Shown piece after piece: positions 34,822 to 46,900 of a stretch of 64,000 bases of DNA. The position numbers and the translations under genes were made by a program. The stretch's first letter is position 1, and each line of letters begins with the position of its first letter. This DNA comes from Polydactylus sextarius. Taxonomy: Eukaryota > Chordata > Actinopteri > Polynemidae. The DNA lies in contig CM028915.1 in assembly GCA_016801845.1 (NCBI GenBank), forward strand, positions 12,911,501-12,975,500, written 5' to 3'. The notes under the pieces were generated by a model. It was given only the letters and a program-made list of their open reading frames with translations, was not told the origin of the DNA and ran no database searches.

Positions 34822-37800
34822 AAGGAAACGCACTTGTTCCCCGTTCCCAGTTGCTGGTAAAACACTTACATTCAAGTTGATCTACGCCACCGACAATTAC
34901 TGGCCCTGGTCTGGGCAGTGGAAATGAGGACGGCGTCTCTTTGCCTCTGGTGAGGTGCAAGGATCTGAACTCAAAAATCACAAGAGGAAGAAACTTGAGC
35001 TGTACAAAACACACACACAGACATTTATATAGAATCCTGCAACACACATGTATCGCACATTTATTATGATTAATAGCATACATATTAGTCACTGTTTGCT
35101 TATTAAATACCAACTACAGACCCTATCCCCCAGTGATTTCTTGCCCTTTTGACATCGGTGAATTCATAAACCATTTCAGGTTGACACAAGGCTGCTGAGT
35201 TATCTTTGTGGCATCAATGACCCATCGACTAAATCATGATACACTGCACCTTTCGTCAAAAGTTCCCATGCAAACTATCAGCTCGAAGGCATAAACAGAG
35301 AAGCTGGAGGTTATTTTCAAACACCTTACATTAAAAATAACCTTTGCAGAGGCAGAAGTAGACACGCTGAGAATGTAATTGCGAGGATTCGTCATTAAAG
35401 TCGAGAAATACTTTGTATGAATCACTTTGTCCTCAGGAGATTACATGTTATACCAACTAAGCAATAATATAGCCACATACCAAATACCAACAGGTTTTTT
35501 GACCCAGTGTTTGTTTTATTTTATTTTTTATTGCTTTTATTGAAATAAATTCACAATAGCTGTAAGATTAAACCTGAGACTTGGTAATTTTTTTTTTTTT
35601 TTTTTTTTACTGCCTGATTATATTTTTAGTGGCGCAGATGGTTTTACAGATGCAATAAATCACAATTTACTCTACTTTCGCATACAGTGTCTGATTAATG
35701 AATTGGTTTCAGACATTAGTCAGTGCTAATGTTGTTGCACAGAGCGACTGGTTTGAATTATGAAGTGCTGAAGTCATAAAATACATCAAGACATATGTAG
35801 CTGTAAAGCTATCAACATTGTTTCAGGGAGATGCAGTAATTTGATTTGGAAGCAGGCAAACAGATTAAGCTTCAGAATCTGGAGAAGCTTTACATTCAAA
35901 TTAACCTGTTTTGAAATAAATGACTAACAGTGCAGAGTAACAATGGGGGGAAATTCTGCTCAGCATGTAATAGCTGATCGCAGGGGATAATGATTATTTG
36001 GAAATTGAAGGGGAAATGTACTTAGATTAGACAGCTAAAGAAAAAAAAAAACAAAAAGAAAAAACAGAAAAACATGCTGACAGGTCCAAGAATCACTGAG
36101 TACGAAGAAGAGTTGGCAGAGAGAGCGGTACGAGCTGGGAAAAGCTGCTGGCTTCCAGTATACTGACATGTGATTTTCTGTTGGAGAGTGTCTCTTTGGA
36201 CCGTAAAACATGTGGTTAAAGTGTTAACTATCACATTTTGTGCAACAGCAGCTTTTAAACAGCAACTTTCTGATATTGTGGCTGATGTGACATCTTTAAT
36301 CGAAAAATAAAGTGAAAGTGTTTTTTAGAGCAGTTATGTTTAATTTCTGTACAGACACACAAACTGTTTTTCCTGTGCAATTAGTTAAGCTCACAATCTC
36401 GACTGTGCTGTACTATAAACATCAGTGATTATTACTATTAAAAAGAATATCTTTAGTAGCAGAATACTGTACTGAATACTGATTTGTACAGGAGTGTATG
36501 TTGGCTCTTTGCCTCTGTTTGAAGAGACCAACCCATTTTTAAAAGCAAGGTCATAGCCAGATTTTTTTTTTTAGAAATAATGATGTCATGTCCACTTTAA
36601 TGTCCAAGCAAACATCTGGATAACAACCCTTCACAGACTTGTGAACAGTCAGTTTTGTTTTATTTTTTAATTCCATTCCCGGGTCTAATTAACTCAGAGT
36701 TGTTAATCTATTCATTAATTTTCTGGAGAGGGAACTTCCCTCTTAGATTGAGCCTAAAAACCATCAGTATCGGCCAATAAAAATGTCAGCCCTGGATTTC
36801 CAGGAAAAAAAACATATGCACAAGACATGAACATCTATAATAGCTGTGGCCCCGCACAGTATATTTATGAAGCCCTTGAAGGCATGAACAGATGAGACTG
36901 GGGTCAAAAACACAACTGCCTCTAAAAAATACTTAATCACATAGTCATTTTGAATCACTGTATAGTTAAAGTTGAAGTTAGTTCAGTAGTTGCTTTGTTT
37001 CTCCTAGTAGTTTTATGTCTCTTTGTAGCCAGTAGGTGTCTCCTTCAGATGGATCCTCGATCTTTTTGGGCTTCATTGAATGATCCATTCGTACATTACA
37101 TCACTTCATCTCTTCTGCGGAAAACCCACCACTTATCTGTTAGATATCAGTGTTGCCTCATGGTGGCAACGATATTCAAAACAAAGTTTGATAAAAAAAA
37201 AAAAAAATGCTGTGCGTCAGACTGGTTCAATAAACAATCACCTTGACCTGACTGGCTGTTAAACCTCGTGGATCAGCCAACATTTTGATTTCTACTTGAC
37301 ATTTATAGGTACACGATGTAAGATTTTTATGGGAAGTAATCATAAAATGACCCTAATGTGTCACCAGAGATTAAGGAATCATGTTAATTTGAAATACTGA
37401 TATTACTGACAACAATAGTACAGCAAGAATAATAACATTTTAAAATTTAATTTACGGCATGCAAACACCTCTTACACCACCCACTGCTGCCTCCCTATCA
37501 CAAAGCCAGTAGTCAAAGTCAAAGTCACTTCTAGGTTGCCAGTTACCACTGAGCTGCAGCTACAGACAATGTGGATTACACATGTCTGACGTTACTAAAA
37601 ACTAAAAGGCCTTGCTATGACTCTCAAAAACATCTTGACAAAAGCAGAAACAAAACGAGGATCGGCATAGGACAAGCATTTGAAAGATGGAGACGGCTGA
37701 ATGTGGTGCTTAACGTTGCGTTTCAGCGCATTAACATTAACATTACCATTACGGCTACCAAGTGCCGTGATGGCGGAGAAAGCTAGACTATATCAGGGTG

Positions 37801-40444
37801 CCAAAGTCTCGTCAATATATGGGAAATGCTGATTACGTTTTGTGTTCGAATTGATCAATTTGTGGTGGCCGGTGTTGATTCTGTTGCGGCCCACTACATC
37901 AACTTGATCAACTTACAGTGTAAGGCTTGTCGTTAGCCATGGTAGCTCCTTGTAGAGTGGTTCTTACAAGATCTGCCAACCGATCTGGCAACCATTTTGG
38001 GTATCATGCAGTACCAAACAGAGGTGGAGGGGATGCTAGAATTTTTATTTATCTTTGACTTTAGAGGGCAAAATGATTTTTTTTTTTTGGCTAATGTACA
38101 AGTAATATGACGTACACAGCCACTTTACTGAACTTTTCCAATAGATCTCTCTTGCTTAAGATAACCATAAAAGACTGCAATGCTGAGTCACTCATAATCA
38201 TTTGCAAAATATGTTCATAACATATTGTCATGACGTTATATAAAAATGGATTCAGGTTGTATTTATCTTTGCTATTAAGCGTTAGTCTGTGGCTGTCATT
38301 AAGGCAAATATAATTACTGACAGACCTCTTTTATCATACTTATGTAGACTTGTGTGTGTTTTTGTTCTGATTTTCTGTTCTTTTTTTTAAAGATATAAAG
38401 TACATCCAACCAATGTCAGTGGTTAACCTGTAACTAAGAGCGTGAGACATTCACAGATGACTGGCTCTGACTTCACTAGTTTATCTTTTATTCTGACCCT
38501 GTGCAGCCTAAGTCCTGAGTAATATGTGATTAGTATAATTTTCTTGGGAAATCTGTGGCTGATACAAATTGGAAATTTATGCATGGTACTGACACAGAAA
38601 TGGACTTCGTGGAAAATGTTTTGATAAATGTGACTCTCAGGAATAAGCCTACACACACACATATCAGAACCGTTACCAGATGTCATAATGTTTCCACCCA
38701 TATTGAACAAATGTCCTGTCCACTTCAAACACCTCCTAGCAAAGTGCACCCATTTAGATGTGTCTTAGTCTTTTATCCACTCAAGAGCCCAGAGTCAATA
38801 AAGCTTTTATTATGTTGAAAAAACATCACTTCCCACTTGAGAGCAAAGAGAAATGCAGTGTCACTTTAGATGTACAAAATGTTTATCTAGCATTTTTTCT
38901 GTATCTTGATTGGCTTATTGGCGGATTTACCGTCTTATGTGGACAAGTTTTTCCTACTTGTATGAGGTTATATAAGAGTGGAGATTAGCAAATGATTATG
39001 AGACGACTTTCTGGTTAATATAATTCTGCTTACCTTTGAGATAATTTTGCCTATATAATGGACATTTGTGTGGGATTTACAGTGGGACAGAGTTACTGGT
39101 ATTAGTACCACAGTAATCAGGATAATTATCGTTTAGAACAATAACTATATTGGAAGTAATATAACACGAAAATGAGAGACACCACCACATTTTTTGCAAA
39201 TGTCTAGACTTTTGCTTACCAGTCATGACAGTGGTGTGTTTGTGTTTTGCATGACTTTACCAGGTGTTAACATGTTTATGGACAGAATAGTCACTTCACC
39301 TGAGTCACAACCAAGATATAGACACGAAATTTTACAGTGTAGTTGAGTTTAAATTTACTTTGTTGAATTCATGGGGTTGACACACGACTACCAAGTGACC
39401 CCTAAACTTTTTTATTATTTAGTGCTTACTTATGCATGCATGTGGTTTTGGTTTTTACCAAACCATATTTTTTTGAATACGATTGGTTAAAAATAAACTT
39501 TTCTTTTCTTATATCCAAGGACATTTCTAAGATTTCAGTTGCTCCATTTTATAATGCAGTTGATAAGATTTCAGACTACTGGTTCTGCAGGAAGATTTTC
39601 ATGCTATGTGCAGCTGTAGTGACTGTGAGTCATGTAACATTGTGGGAAATGTGAACAGGACTGGATAAAAGAAACACTTCCCAAATCCGTAGCATCCCTG
39701 TAGGATCGCTTTAAAATATTTGAGGTCTTAAGCTCAAGCCAAGACAACCTGGATAATAGACTAGATCTGCTACAAAAAATTAAAAAAACACAAAACTGTT
39801 TTCACTGACTGAGTAGTATTCTCCATGACACGTGAAATGAACTGGTCCTCGTGAAAAAAAAAACTCATTTGCAATATCTTTTCCCAAAAAAGAAAAAAAA
39901 ATTTACCTAATATAAAACCCAAGTAAAAATTGTATACTTAAAGTGAGAAAATGCCTATTCTACTGAACTGATTTTGAGGTAAATGCATAGAAGGTAAGTG
40001 CTCTTCTCAGGTTTCTGAGAGACAGTGCTCCTGACACACCATAATGAATCATATTTTCTCCCAATTACATTTCACTCCTATTTTTTTCCCCCATCCCTCA
40101 AGGGAAACAGTCGGGACTCTTATACCATTGTACGGCATTTATCAGTTCCTACATCAGCTCTGCTTTGGCTCTGGTACATTTCCAGACTGTGATTGTTTTG
40201 TGTCCCTCACAACCGATGGTGACAGCAGACGTGGCAAAGCAGTTGCTGTTTTCTGCTGTTTATCAACGAGCACCAGAGGTGACAGGGTGCAGAGCGTCAC
40301 CGAAGGACCATGCTGATGTAAAACAGCTTCACATGTTTGTAACAACTTGTGTCGAGCTGTTACATCACTTAGGATCCTCTTATCCAAACATTGATTGAAT
40401 AAATTCAAAAACAAAATGTTATCCTCATTTAAGAAATTTGAAGT

Positions 40445-40500
40445 AACCTCGGTTTGAACCCGGCTAAGGTCACCGGGGCTTTTCTGTGCAACTCATTTGT
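40445..40500. mobile_element. Possible SINE-like relic
   Basis: GGTTTGAACCCGGCTAAGG followed by CACCGGGGC and TTTCTGTGCAACTC resembles a dispersed fish repeat that continues into a GTGGAGTTTGCATG-type block. Only a short, decayed piece is visible. Confidence 0.35.
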
Positions 40501-43185
40501 TTGAGCTGTGAATGTACACCTGATCACACAGATGGTAAATATCAGCATCATTGCTTGTCCATTTATACATTTAATTAGGTATAGCACATCCTGGTGAGTG
40601 AAGAGGATCAAATTGCTGAGGAGGAGAACGCTTTCGTTTTAGTGTCTCACTGTTGTGCGAGCCCATTTTTCATAGCTAAATTCAGTTAATGTGTATAATT
40701 CCCAGAATCTGGAAGATAGTCGGATACACTGTCTTTGAGGTGTCTTTGTAACATGTTTGTCTTAGCCAATACATTGCTTATTTAAGTTTAATTGCAATGA
40801 ATTGGAGCCTGAGATTGTGTTTATTGTTTCAGGAGAAAAGCTCCCTCGGCCAGGTCTACTTCCTGAGACCCTGCAGATTTTTTTTTCCATATTAACGCTC
40901 AACACTGATTCTCTCCATTTCTGTCTGTGTCTAGTCTTACATTAGCATGATCCAAAGGCTTTTGTAGGCTTAAGGTTTTTGTTTATTTGTCTATATATGC
41001 TTTGGAAAATCGGTAGCCTGCTTTTCTCAAGGCCATTTGTCTGAGCTAATGGGGGTCATGAGATGATCTCACCAAACCTTAACAGGGGGAAAAAAAGAGT
41101 ATGAGAAACTTTGCACTCGTATTAGCAACTTCCGCTTTAAGTTGACAACATATGACGACATGTCAAAGGCTATGTTTGCTGTGAAATGATAGCGTGAGTG
41201 TTAATTTATAGCTGCGCTGTAAAATGTAAAGTTCTCAGTTAATTCTTCTCCGTTTTCACAAACCCACCGAGACATGGTTGCAAATGTGAAAAGTCATACA
41301 AAAGCAAAAAGAAAACCTAAACCAGACTATACAGTATGAGCACAGACATCATTCTGCATTACTGTAAAAACAAAATAAAAAAGAATTAAAGGCCAAAACA
41401 GGCCTTTATACAGAATATCATACTGTGAAACCCTGAGTTGTGCATTTCTATGCATTTATGCACATGAATAAGCTTAACTAAAATCAACAGCAACAAGAGA
41501 AACAAGAAAACCAGAATGTGATCGGTGATATTAAGCAACAACACCGAGTCCGTCTAGTAACAGGGCGAAGGTGGTAACTACAAGCTTCAAAGCTGCTGAA
41601 AGTAAAAACATGAGGCTCATTTGAGTGGAAAAGCTCAAAACAAACACTAAAAGTGCAAAAGGTCAATCTATTGTACAGTGTTAAGACCCAAGCAGAAGGT
41701 GTCAATTGACTGATGTTATAGCACACCAGAAAACAAACTCTGGAACTGCTGGGAAAACTACACCTAAACCTAGAAGAGGATTAGAGAAAACTGCTCTGAT
41801 GAAAGAAAAATAATCATTTGTCCTTGATTAAGAAATTGCTCTACAGCTCTTTCGTGACTCTAACTTTACAGATGTGCTATTACGAAACCTCCGATTTCTT
41901 TTAAAATATTTTGTCAGTTTAAGTCTGTTAATGCCAAACATTTGCTGGCACCAGATTAAAATGTGTAAATCATTAACGATTTTCTCAGTTTGATTTCATT
42001 ATAAACTGATATAAACAAAATCCAGTATTTTAAAACCTTTGATCCGTATGATTTATTTTTATTTTCATCGTTTTCTAAACTTTTCACCGTATAATAAAAT
42101 GAATAAATGAGAAAAAAAAATCCACTAATGACAATAATCGTTGTTTGCAGTCCTAACTTATACACAACATGTTGCAAATTAGTTTTTCAGAGAAATTCAC
42201 AAACATTAATTCTAATCAAATTATACAAACTGTGCGGGGAAAACTTCATATGGATAATGCCTTTATGATTTATCGACTAGAACCTTCTCTTAGAGAAGAA
42301 TAATTTTATTAGAAAACAATATTTTACATCAATCACGAGGACACAGTATTCCTCAACCTGACAGCTGCATTAAAAATATCCTGATGTTAATATTCCACAT
42401 CAAGCAACATCTGCCCACTGATTTATATCACTATATCCTGTGCCTGTGGGAAATTGTTCAATAATCCCAGTAAAAAGAAATTAAGTAGTTTGATGTTGAT
42501 AACTTTGGCACAGGAATCAATGTACCCTCAAACAAAGTTTTTATAACTTGAGATGACATATTTGTCTGTAGTCCAGGGCTGAGGAACAAAAACGTTGGTG
42601 TTCACCACACAATAATACTGCACTGTACATTAGTCATGGAACTAACACAATACATCCTTCAAAAAAGCACTGCGCAATAGTTTGTTAAACAAATCGATCC
42701 CTAAGTGGCCACACATGTGCCAGTGATTGCTCAAAGGATCACATTCAATACTGTTCGCAGTTATCACACGCTTGTGACTCAAATATTCTAGATTACTGGC
42801 CTCTTCTACTCTACAGTAAAGATTTTCCACAATGATTGAACAAAGAAGCTGCAATTTAGGATGAACAGCTTTTCCATCACTGGCACTTGAGTCATGAAGA
42901 AGTGGTTCATCTCTGTTTTAACAACTTCTGACAAAAATCTGCTCACACAGTTAGAGACAGTCATCACTGAGGTAGCTGGGTGCTGAAACAAAGAACACAA
43001 GACAGTAAAGTTTACAGCACTTCAAGTTTCTCATGCTTCTTTCTCTGCATGTACCCGACTTCACACATAGAGTCTTTTCTATTATTTTTATGTGCCTACC
43101 CCTGTTTTTCAGGGTTTTAAAGTTCAATTTGAGGAGAAATAATACAGTAGATGATCCACCTCAGAGCGATGTGATCTGAGTCAGT

Positions 43186-44949
43186 TCAGATACATTTCTC
43201 CTCCACTGTGCCAGTGTTCAACGACACCTGAAGTGCTGGATCTTTTGGGCATGGCAAGGCTGAGAGTTCCCTGATTGCACTTGTCCCTTCTCTGATCTGA
43301 GGTTCAATCCCGCCCTGCTCAGTTGAAAAAGAAGATTGTGAATTTCTGATCAGTGAAGGCTGCGAACCAGAGAGTATGTCTGCTGTATGACAGCTTCCAA
43401 TGTACACATCACTTCCCTCTGGCAGGTAGAGGAAACTGCTGCTGGCGACATCGCGCACAGACTCTGGGTTGGAGATGACCGAGGAGAGCTGATGATCGTC
43501 AATACAGTGGAAGTTTCCGGGACCCTGTTGGCTCCTTGCTCCCATTTTACAAAACAGACACTTGATTTTCTCAATAAGCTTGAGGAGAACAGCCTTGCGC
43601 AGAAGGATGTAGATCCAGGGGTCCAGAATAGGATTGAAGGATGCGAAGCGTATCGCTCTTAGATCTGGGTTTTTTTCCAACTTCAGCTCAACTGGAGTCT
43701 TATAAAGCTGGTTCAAAAACACCTGAGCCTGCAAAAAAAATAAAAATAAAATAACAAAATTAGTGGAAAGATGTATTAAATTGTGTGTGAGTGAGAAGAA
43801 GAGAACAGCTAACATAAGCACTAAAATAGCCAAAAGAAAGCAGGGAAAGGAAAGTATTTTAATGCAAAATGACATGTGATTAAACTTTTTGCTTTGCACA
43901 TCCAACTGGATTTGGACCAAACTGTATGAACAGATTGTTCCATTTACAAAAGAAACTACACGTGAGAAAACTGTGATGCGTAAAGCATGAAAATGAGAGG
44001 ACGAGTGTTGGCTAAAAGGAGCAGGAACTGTTATGATTATAACTTGGATCAAGTTCCATGGCCAAATAGTTTCTATGAACAGGAAACTACATTTGTTTGC
44101 GAGAGTCATGCGTAAAACGTGCGTAACAGTTAACCCACAAAGTGCGCTGAAAAGAGAACTTACAACAAGTGGGATCGAGCAGATGAGCACCACTGCCGAA
44201 GTGCCTATGAGCAGTATAACCATCTGAATCTCTGCACCGGCCAGACGCCCAAAGCTGCGTCCTCTCCTACGCGGATCCATGTTGCGCCCCAGATCGGTTC
44301 CCAGCGACATCCTGCGCACGTAGCGCCGGTGCATCCGGATCAGAGCCACACACACCAACACGTTACAAATGACAGTAACGAGAATAAGAAGAGAACTGAA
44401 ACCCGCGTACATGTAGGAGTAGGCGGCATCGCTGGTCTTGTTGCTCCTCCACTCTAAGAAACACCACGTTTGCGGGTATTGTTTCTTCACCTGTCCGAAG
44501 CCCATGATCGGCAGTGCGCAGAAAAGCGCATTGGAGATGTAGATTGCCAGCAGAGTCCAACCCGCCAGTTTTTGGTCCACATAGTCATTATAGAAGTAAG
44601 CATGGTTGATAGCGATGTATCTCTCCACCGACATGGCACAGATGATGCTGAGTCCCGCCAGAGAGAAGAAAAGCATAGTGAATCCAAAGTACTGGCACAG
44701 CGGGTCTTCACCGGGCCACGAGCCTTTCACGTAAATAGCGATGGTAACCGGACTGGCCAGCAGTGTACCCAGGAGGTCCGTGACTGCCAGTCCACACACT
44801 AGCGTGTAAAACGTGGTTTCTTTCTGTTCTTTGCGAGACTTACAAAGAACCACGATGGCGATGAGATTCCCAATCACACCGAAAATAAACATAATAGACG
44901 GGATGGTCGGGACCATGGTCCTCCCTGTCATCGACTGATTAGTATTCAT
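43186..44949 (-). CDS. ptger4: Prostaglandin E2 receptor EP4 subtype (two coding exons)
   Basis: Class A GPCR that binds prostaglandin E2 at the plasma membrane and signals through Gs/cAMP. Exon 1 is 44949-44164 (262 residues), exon 2 is 43728-43186 (180 residues plus stop); total 442, human 488. The start ATG has A at -3. Seen: N-glycosylation sites NQS (4-6) and NKT (170-172), disulfide pair Cys85/Cys163 within the prostanoid motif TWCF, ERY (109-111) in place of DRY, TM6 ILLIGTSAVVLICSIPLV, TM7 Arg289 (binds the prostanoid carboxylate in the family), and DPWIY 298-302. The tail is Ser/Thr-rich and ends EEKCI as in human EKCI. The splice point SIPLV/AQVFLNQLY matches the conserved TM6 intron of prostanoid receptors. 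The 435-bp intron is open in frame (see findings). Which teleost paralogue (a, b or c) is unclear. Confidence 0.95.
   Translation of the reverse strand: MNTNQSMTGRTMVPTIPSIMFIFGVIGNLIAIVVLCKSRKEQKETTFYTLVCGLAVTDLLGTLLASPVTIAIYVKGSWPGEDPLCQYFGFTMLFFSLAGLSIICAMSVERYIAINHAYFYNDYVDQKLAGWTLLAIYISNALFCALPIMGFGQVKKQYPQTWCFLEWRSNKTSDAAYSYMYAGFSSLLILVTVICNVLVCVALIRMHRRYVRRMSLGTDLGRNMDPRRRGRSFGRLAGAEIQMVILLIGTSAVVLICSIPLVVSSLFSALCGLTVTHVLRMTLANKCSFLFIETIWPWNLIQVIIITVPAPFSQHSSSHFHALRITVFSRVVSFVNGTICSYSLVQIQLDVQSKKFNHMSFCIKILSFPCFLLAILVLMLAVLFFSLTHNLIHLSTNFVILFLFFLQAQVFLNQLYKTPVELKLEKNPDLRAIRFASFNPILDPWIYILLRKAVLLKLIEKIKCLFCKMGARSQQGPGNFHCIDDHQLSSVISNPESVRDVASSSFLYLPEGSDVYIGSCHTADILSGSQPSLIRNSQSSFSTEQGGIEPQIREGTSAIRELSALPCPKDPALQVSLNTGTVEEKCI
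43729..44163 (-). other. ptger4 intron, open in frame
   Basis: Donor GTAAGT at 44163-44158, acceptor TTTTTTTTGCAG ending at 43729. The length of 435 is divisible by three and there is no stop in the coding frame. The translation is unlike any EP receptor, so it is called intron. Confidence 0.9.
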
Positions 44950-46649
44950 TGTTAATGCCGTTCAAACGCAGCTCAGGTAAACAGTGAAACAACTTTTCTT
45001 AACGCCAGTATTTCCAATCCAAAGCGCGAAACTTGTTTGCACTTGAAAGAAGTCTGAGCAACATTGCAAACATGTGGGAGAAAAAAAAAACAACTTGCAC
45101 CTTGTCTTAAAGGTACAACTTCTCAAAAACTTTCAGTCTCTTCAGGGCATCCTCTGCCTCACGCTGCTGTGTTTAGCGACTAGCCAGGGATGTTTTGCCT
45201 TCAGATCCTCAACTAGATGTGCAAGACAGGAGCAGATTTCACTCACCAGGACAGAGAGATAAAAGTGGGTATCAGACATCAGTGACTTCATTGAAATGAG
45301 GCCGTGCCTTCAAGCTTCCTGCAGGGTTCAGTCCCTCCCCTTCATTTCACTTCACAACCCTCCTCAGCTGTTCCGCCTGGTGCAGGAAAGGCCTTGGACA
45401 AGTTGTGTAACACCATCACACGGAGAATGATCCATACTCACTGCGAATGTTTAAATTTGAAAACTATAAAAGTTTGATTCCCCTGCTGTTTTGAAAAAAA
45501 AAATAGAATATTTGAATAAAGATGATAAGACATTATTTTAAAGACTCAAATGAAAATTTCTGTAAAATAATACAGAAACCCACTTTAAATCCTGTAGTAC
45601 CACTCTAGTAGTGTAGTAGTGTTACTCTATACACTTGACTAAGAAAAAAAATCTTAATAAAACAAGAAAACTCTGGCTCCAATAGTACAGTAGAAATATG
45701 GTAGTAATAACATATTATCTAAATCACTTACTTAAGGGTTTGTTCCATACAAAAAACAAACTGATTTGGAAGAAATAGTCCAACTTTGTTTGTTCTGTAG
45801 TTACAGATAAATATAATTGAAATATGAAATGACTCATCATCAGCCCAATCTGTTGTTCCCTGATCTCATGTAGATCCTCACCTAATGCCATGCAAATGCA
45901 CTAATAAACCTGTTCTAGTACCCTGCTGACAAAAGACAGAAAAAAAAAAAAAACATTAGCAGTACTTGTTGATGAAGTGTTGTGTTTAACAATAAGGTGG
46001 CAGAGACTGTTTCTGTGACCATGGTGTTAGAAGAACATTGGACCATTGAAATTCAGTCCTCGTTTTAGCCCAAAAACATGCAAATGACTGCAGCAGAGAA
46101 GAATTTGTGGCCATTGTAGAGCAAATAAACATTACATCCTGCTGAAAGGCAGCAGTGACAACAGTATCTTTGACGTGATGATCTTGTGACTAATCTTGTG
46201 AACTGCAAAATATATATGATTTGTTTTATTTTGTAAACTCCTGGAATCAGATGTTGTCTTTGTCCAAATTTCCAGGTTCAAGGTCTTAGCAAGAATGAAA
46301 AGAAAAAAGGTGATACTTTTTACGTGTGTGTGAATCCACTGATACTACAAGTGGACCAGAAAAGAAGCTTTTCTGGATCATATTTTATGTACATTTAAAG
46401 TAGACATGAACCATGTTGATTCATGAGTTGATTATAGGATTTATGATCATAATAATTCATTTGAAAGGCACACACACACACAAAAAAAAAACTGATAGCT
46501 GTTTTAAAATAGTTTTGTTTCACTTAGCAACAGGACAAGATGTTTGAAACATCACAAAATCGAGCTACAACACATTGACACATGACATTTTGATTTATGG
46601 TTAAAATGACATGAGATAAATACATTCACACAAAGAAATTAAATAGACC
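44950..46649. other. ptger4 upstream region
   Basis: 5' UTR and promoter expected within the first few hundred bases; no TATA box is clear. The remainder is AT-rich intergenic sequence with no recognised gene. Confidence 0.4.
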
Positions 46650-46756
46650 CTGAACTGGAGTCTCTGGTTTAAAAACACCTGGGCCTGCAAGTGAAAATGA
46701 GAAGAGTGACTGAAAATATGATGGATGAATGTTTAAATTGTGTATCAGTGTGCAGT

Positions 46757-46812
<56 letters not shown>

Positions 46813-46900
46813 AGAGAAAGAGGAAGAGTGAAAAACAAACCCACCAATAAAATCATGGGATCACCAGAGCAGCCAAGAGAAACAGCGGGAAGGGGGACGT
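46650..46900 (-). pseudogene. Relic of a duplicated ptger4 intron/exon 2 junction
   Basis: 46650-46690 matches the start of ptger4 exon 2 and its acceptor (43687-43735): 38 of 41 aligned bases agree, with a 7-base deletion that breaks the frame. The AG acceptor is kept (46686-46685) and the first residues read AQVFLNQ. Weaker similarity continues into the intron (TTTAAATTGTGTATCAGTG; AGCCAAGAGAAACAGCGGGA). No exon 1 copy and no rest of exon 2 were found. It is interrupted by a GT/AG microsatellite at 46759-46817. Confidence 0.65.
46759..46817. repeat. (TG)n-(AG)n compound microsatellite
   Basis: A TG run to about 46796 followed by an AG run. Confidence 0.95.

Larger units (their letters stand above)
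32985..43185. other. Intergenic between loxhd1 and ptger4
   Basis: About 10 kb without a recognised gene. Contents seen: a GT microsatellite (34748-34820), T/A runs (35590-35608, 37193-37207), and at 37310-37400 and 37460-37560 sequence that looks like decayed dispersed repeat. The part nearest ptger4 (42.1-43.18 kb) may be its 3' UTR; TTTATT at about 42305-42310 is a possible poly(A) signal on the minus strand. Confidence 0.45.

Noticed and set aside
34542..35113. Thr-His repeat open frames
   Set aside because: Translation of the GT/CA microsatellite at 34748-34820.
42806..43000. Extra minus-strand exon downstream of ptger4
   Set aside because: The ptger4 frame ends at 43186 with the conserved EKCI tail; the frame at 42806-43000 is unrelated and probably 3' UTR.
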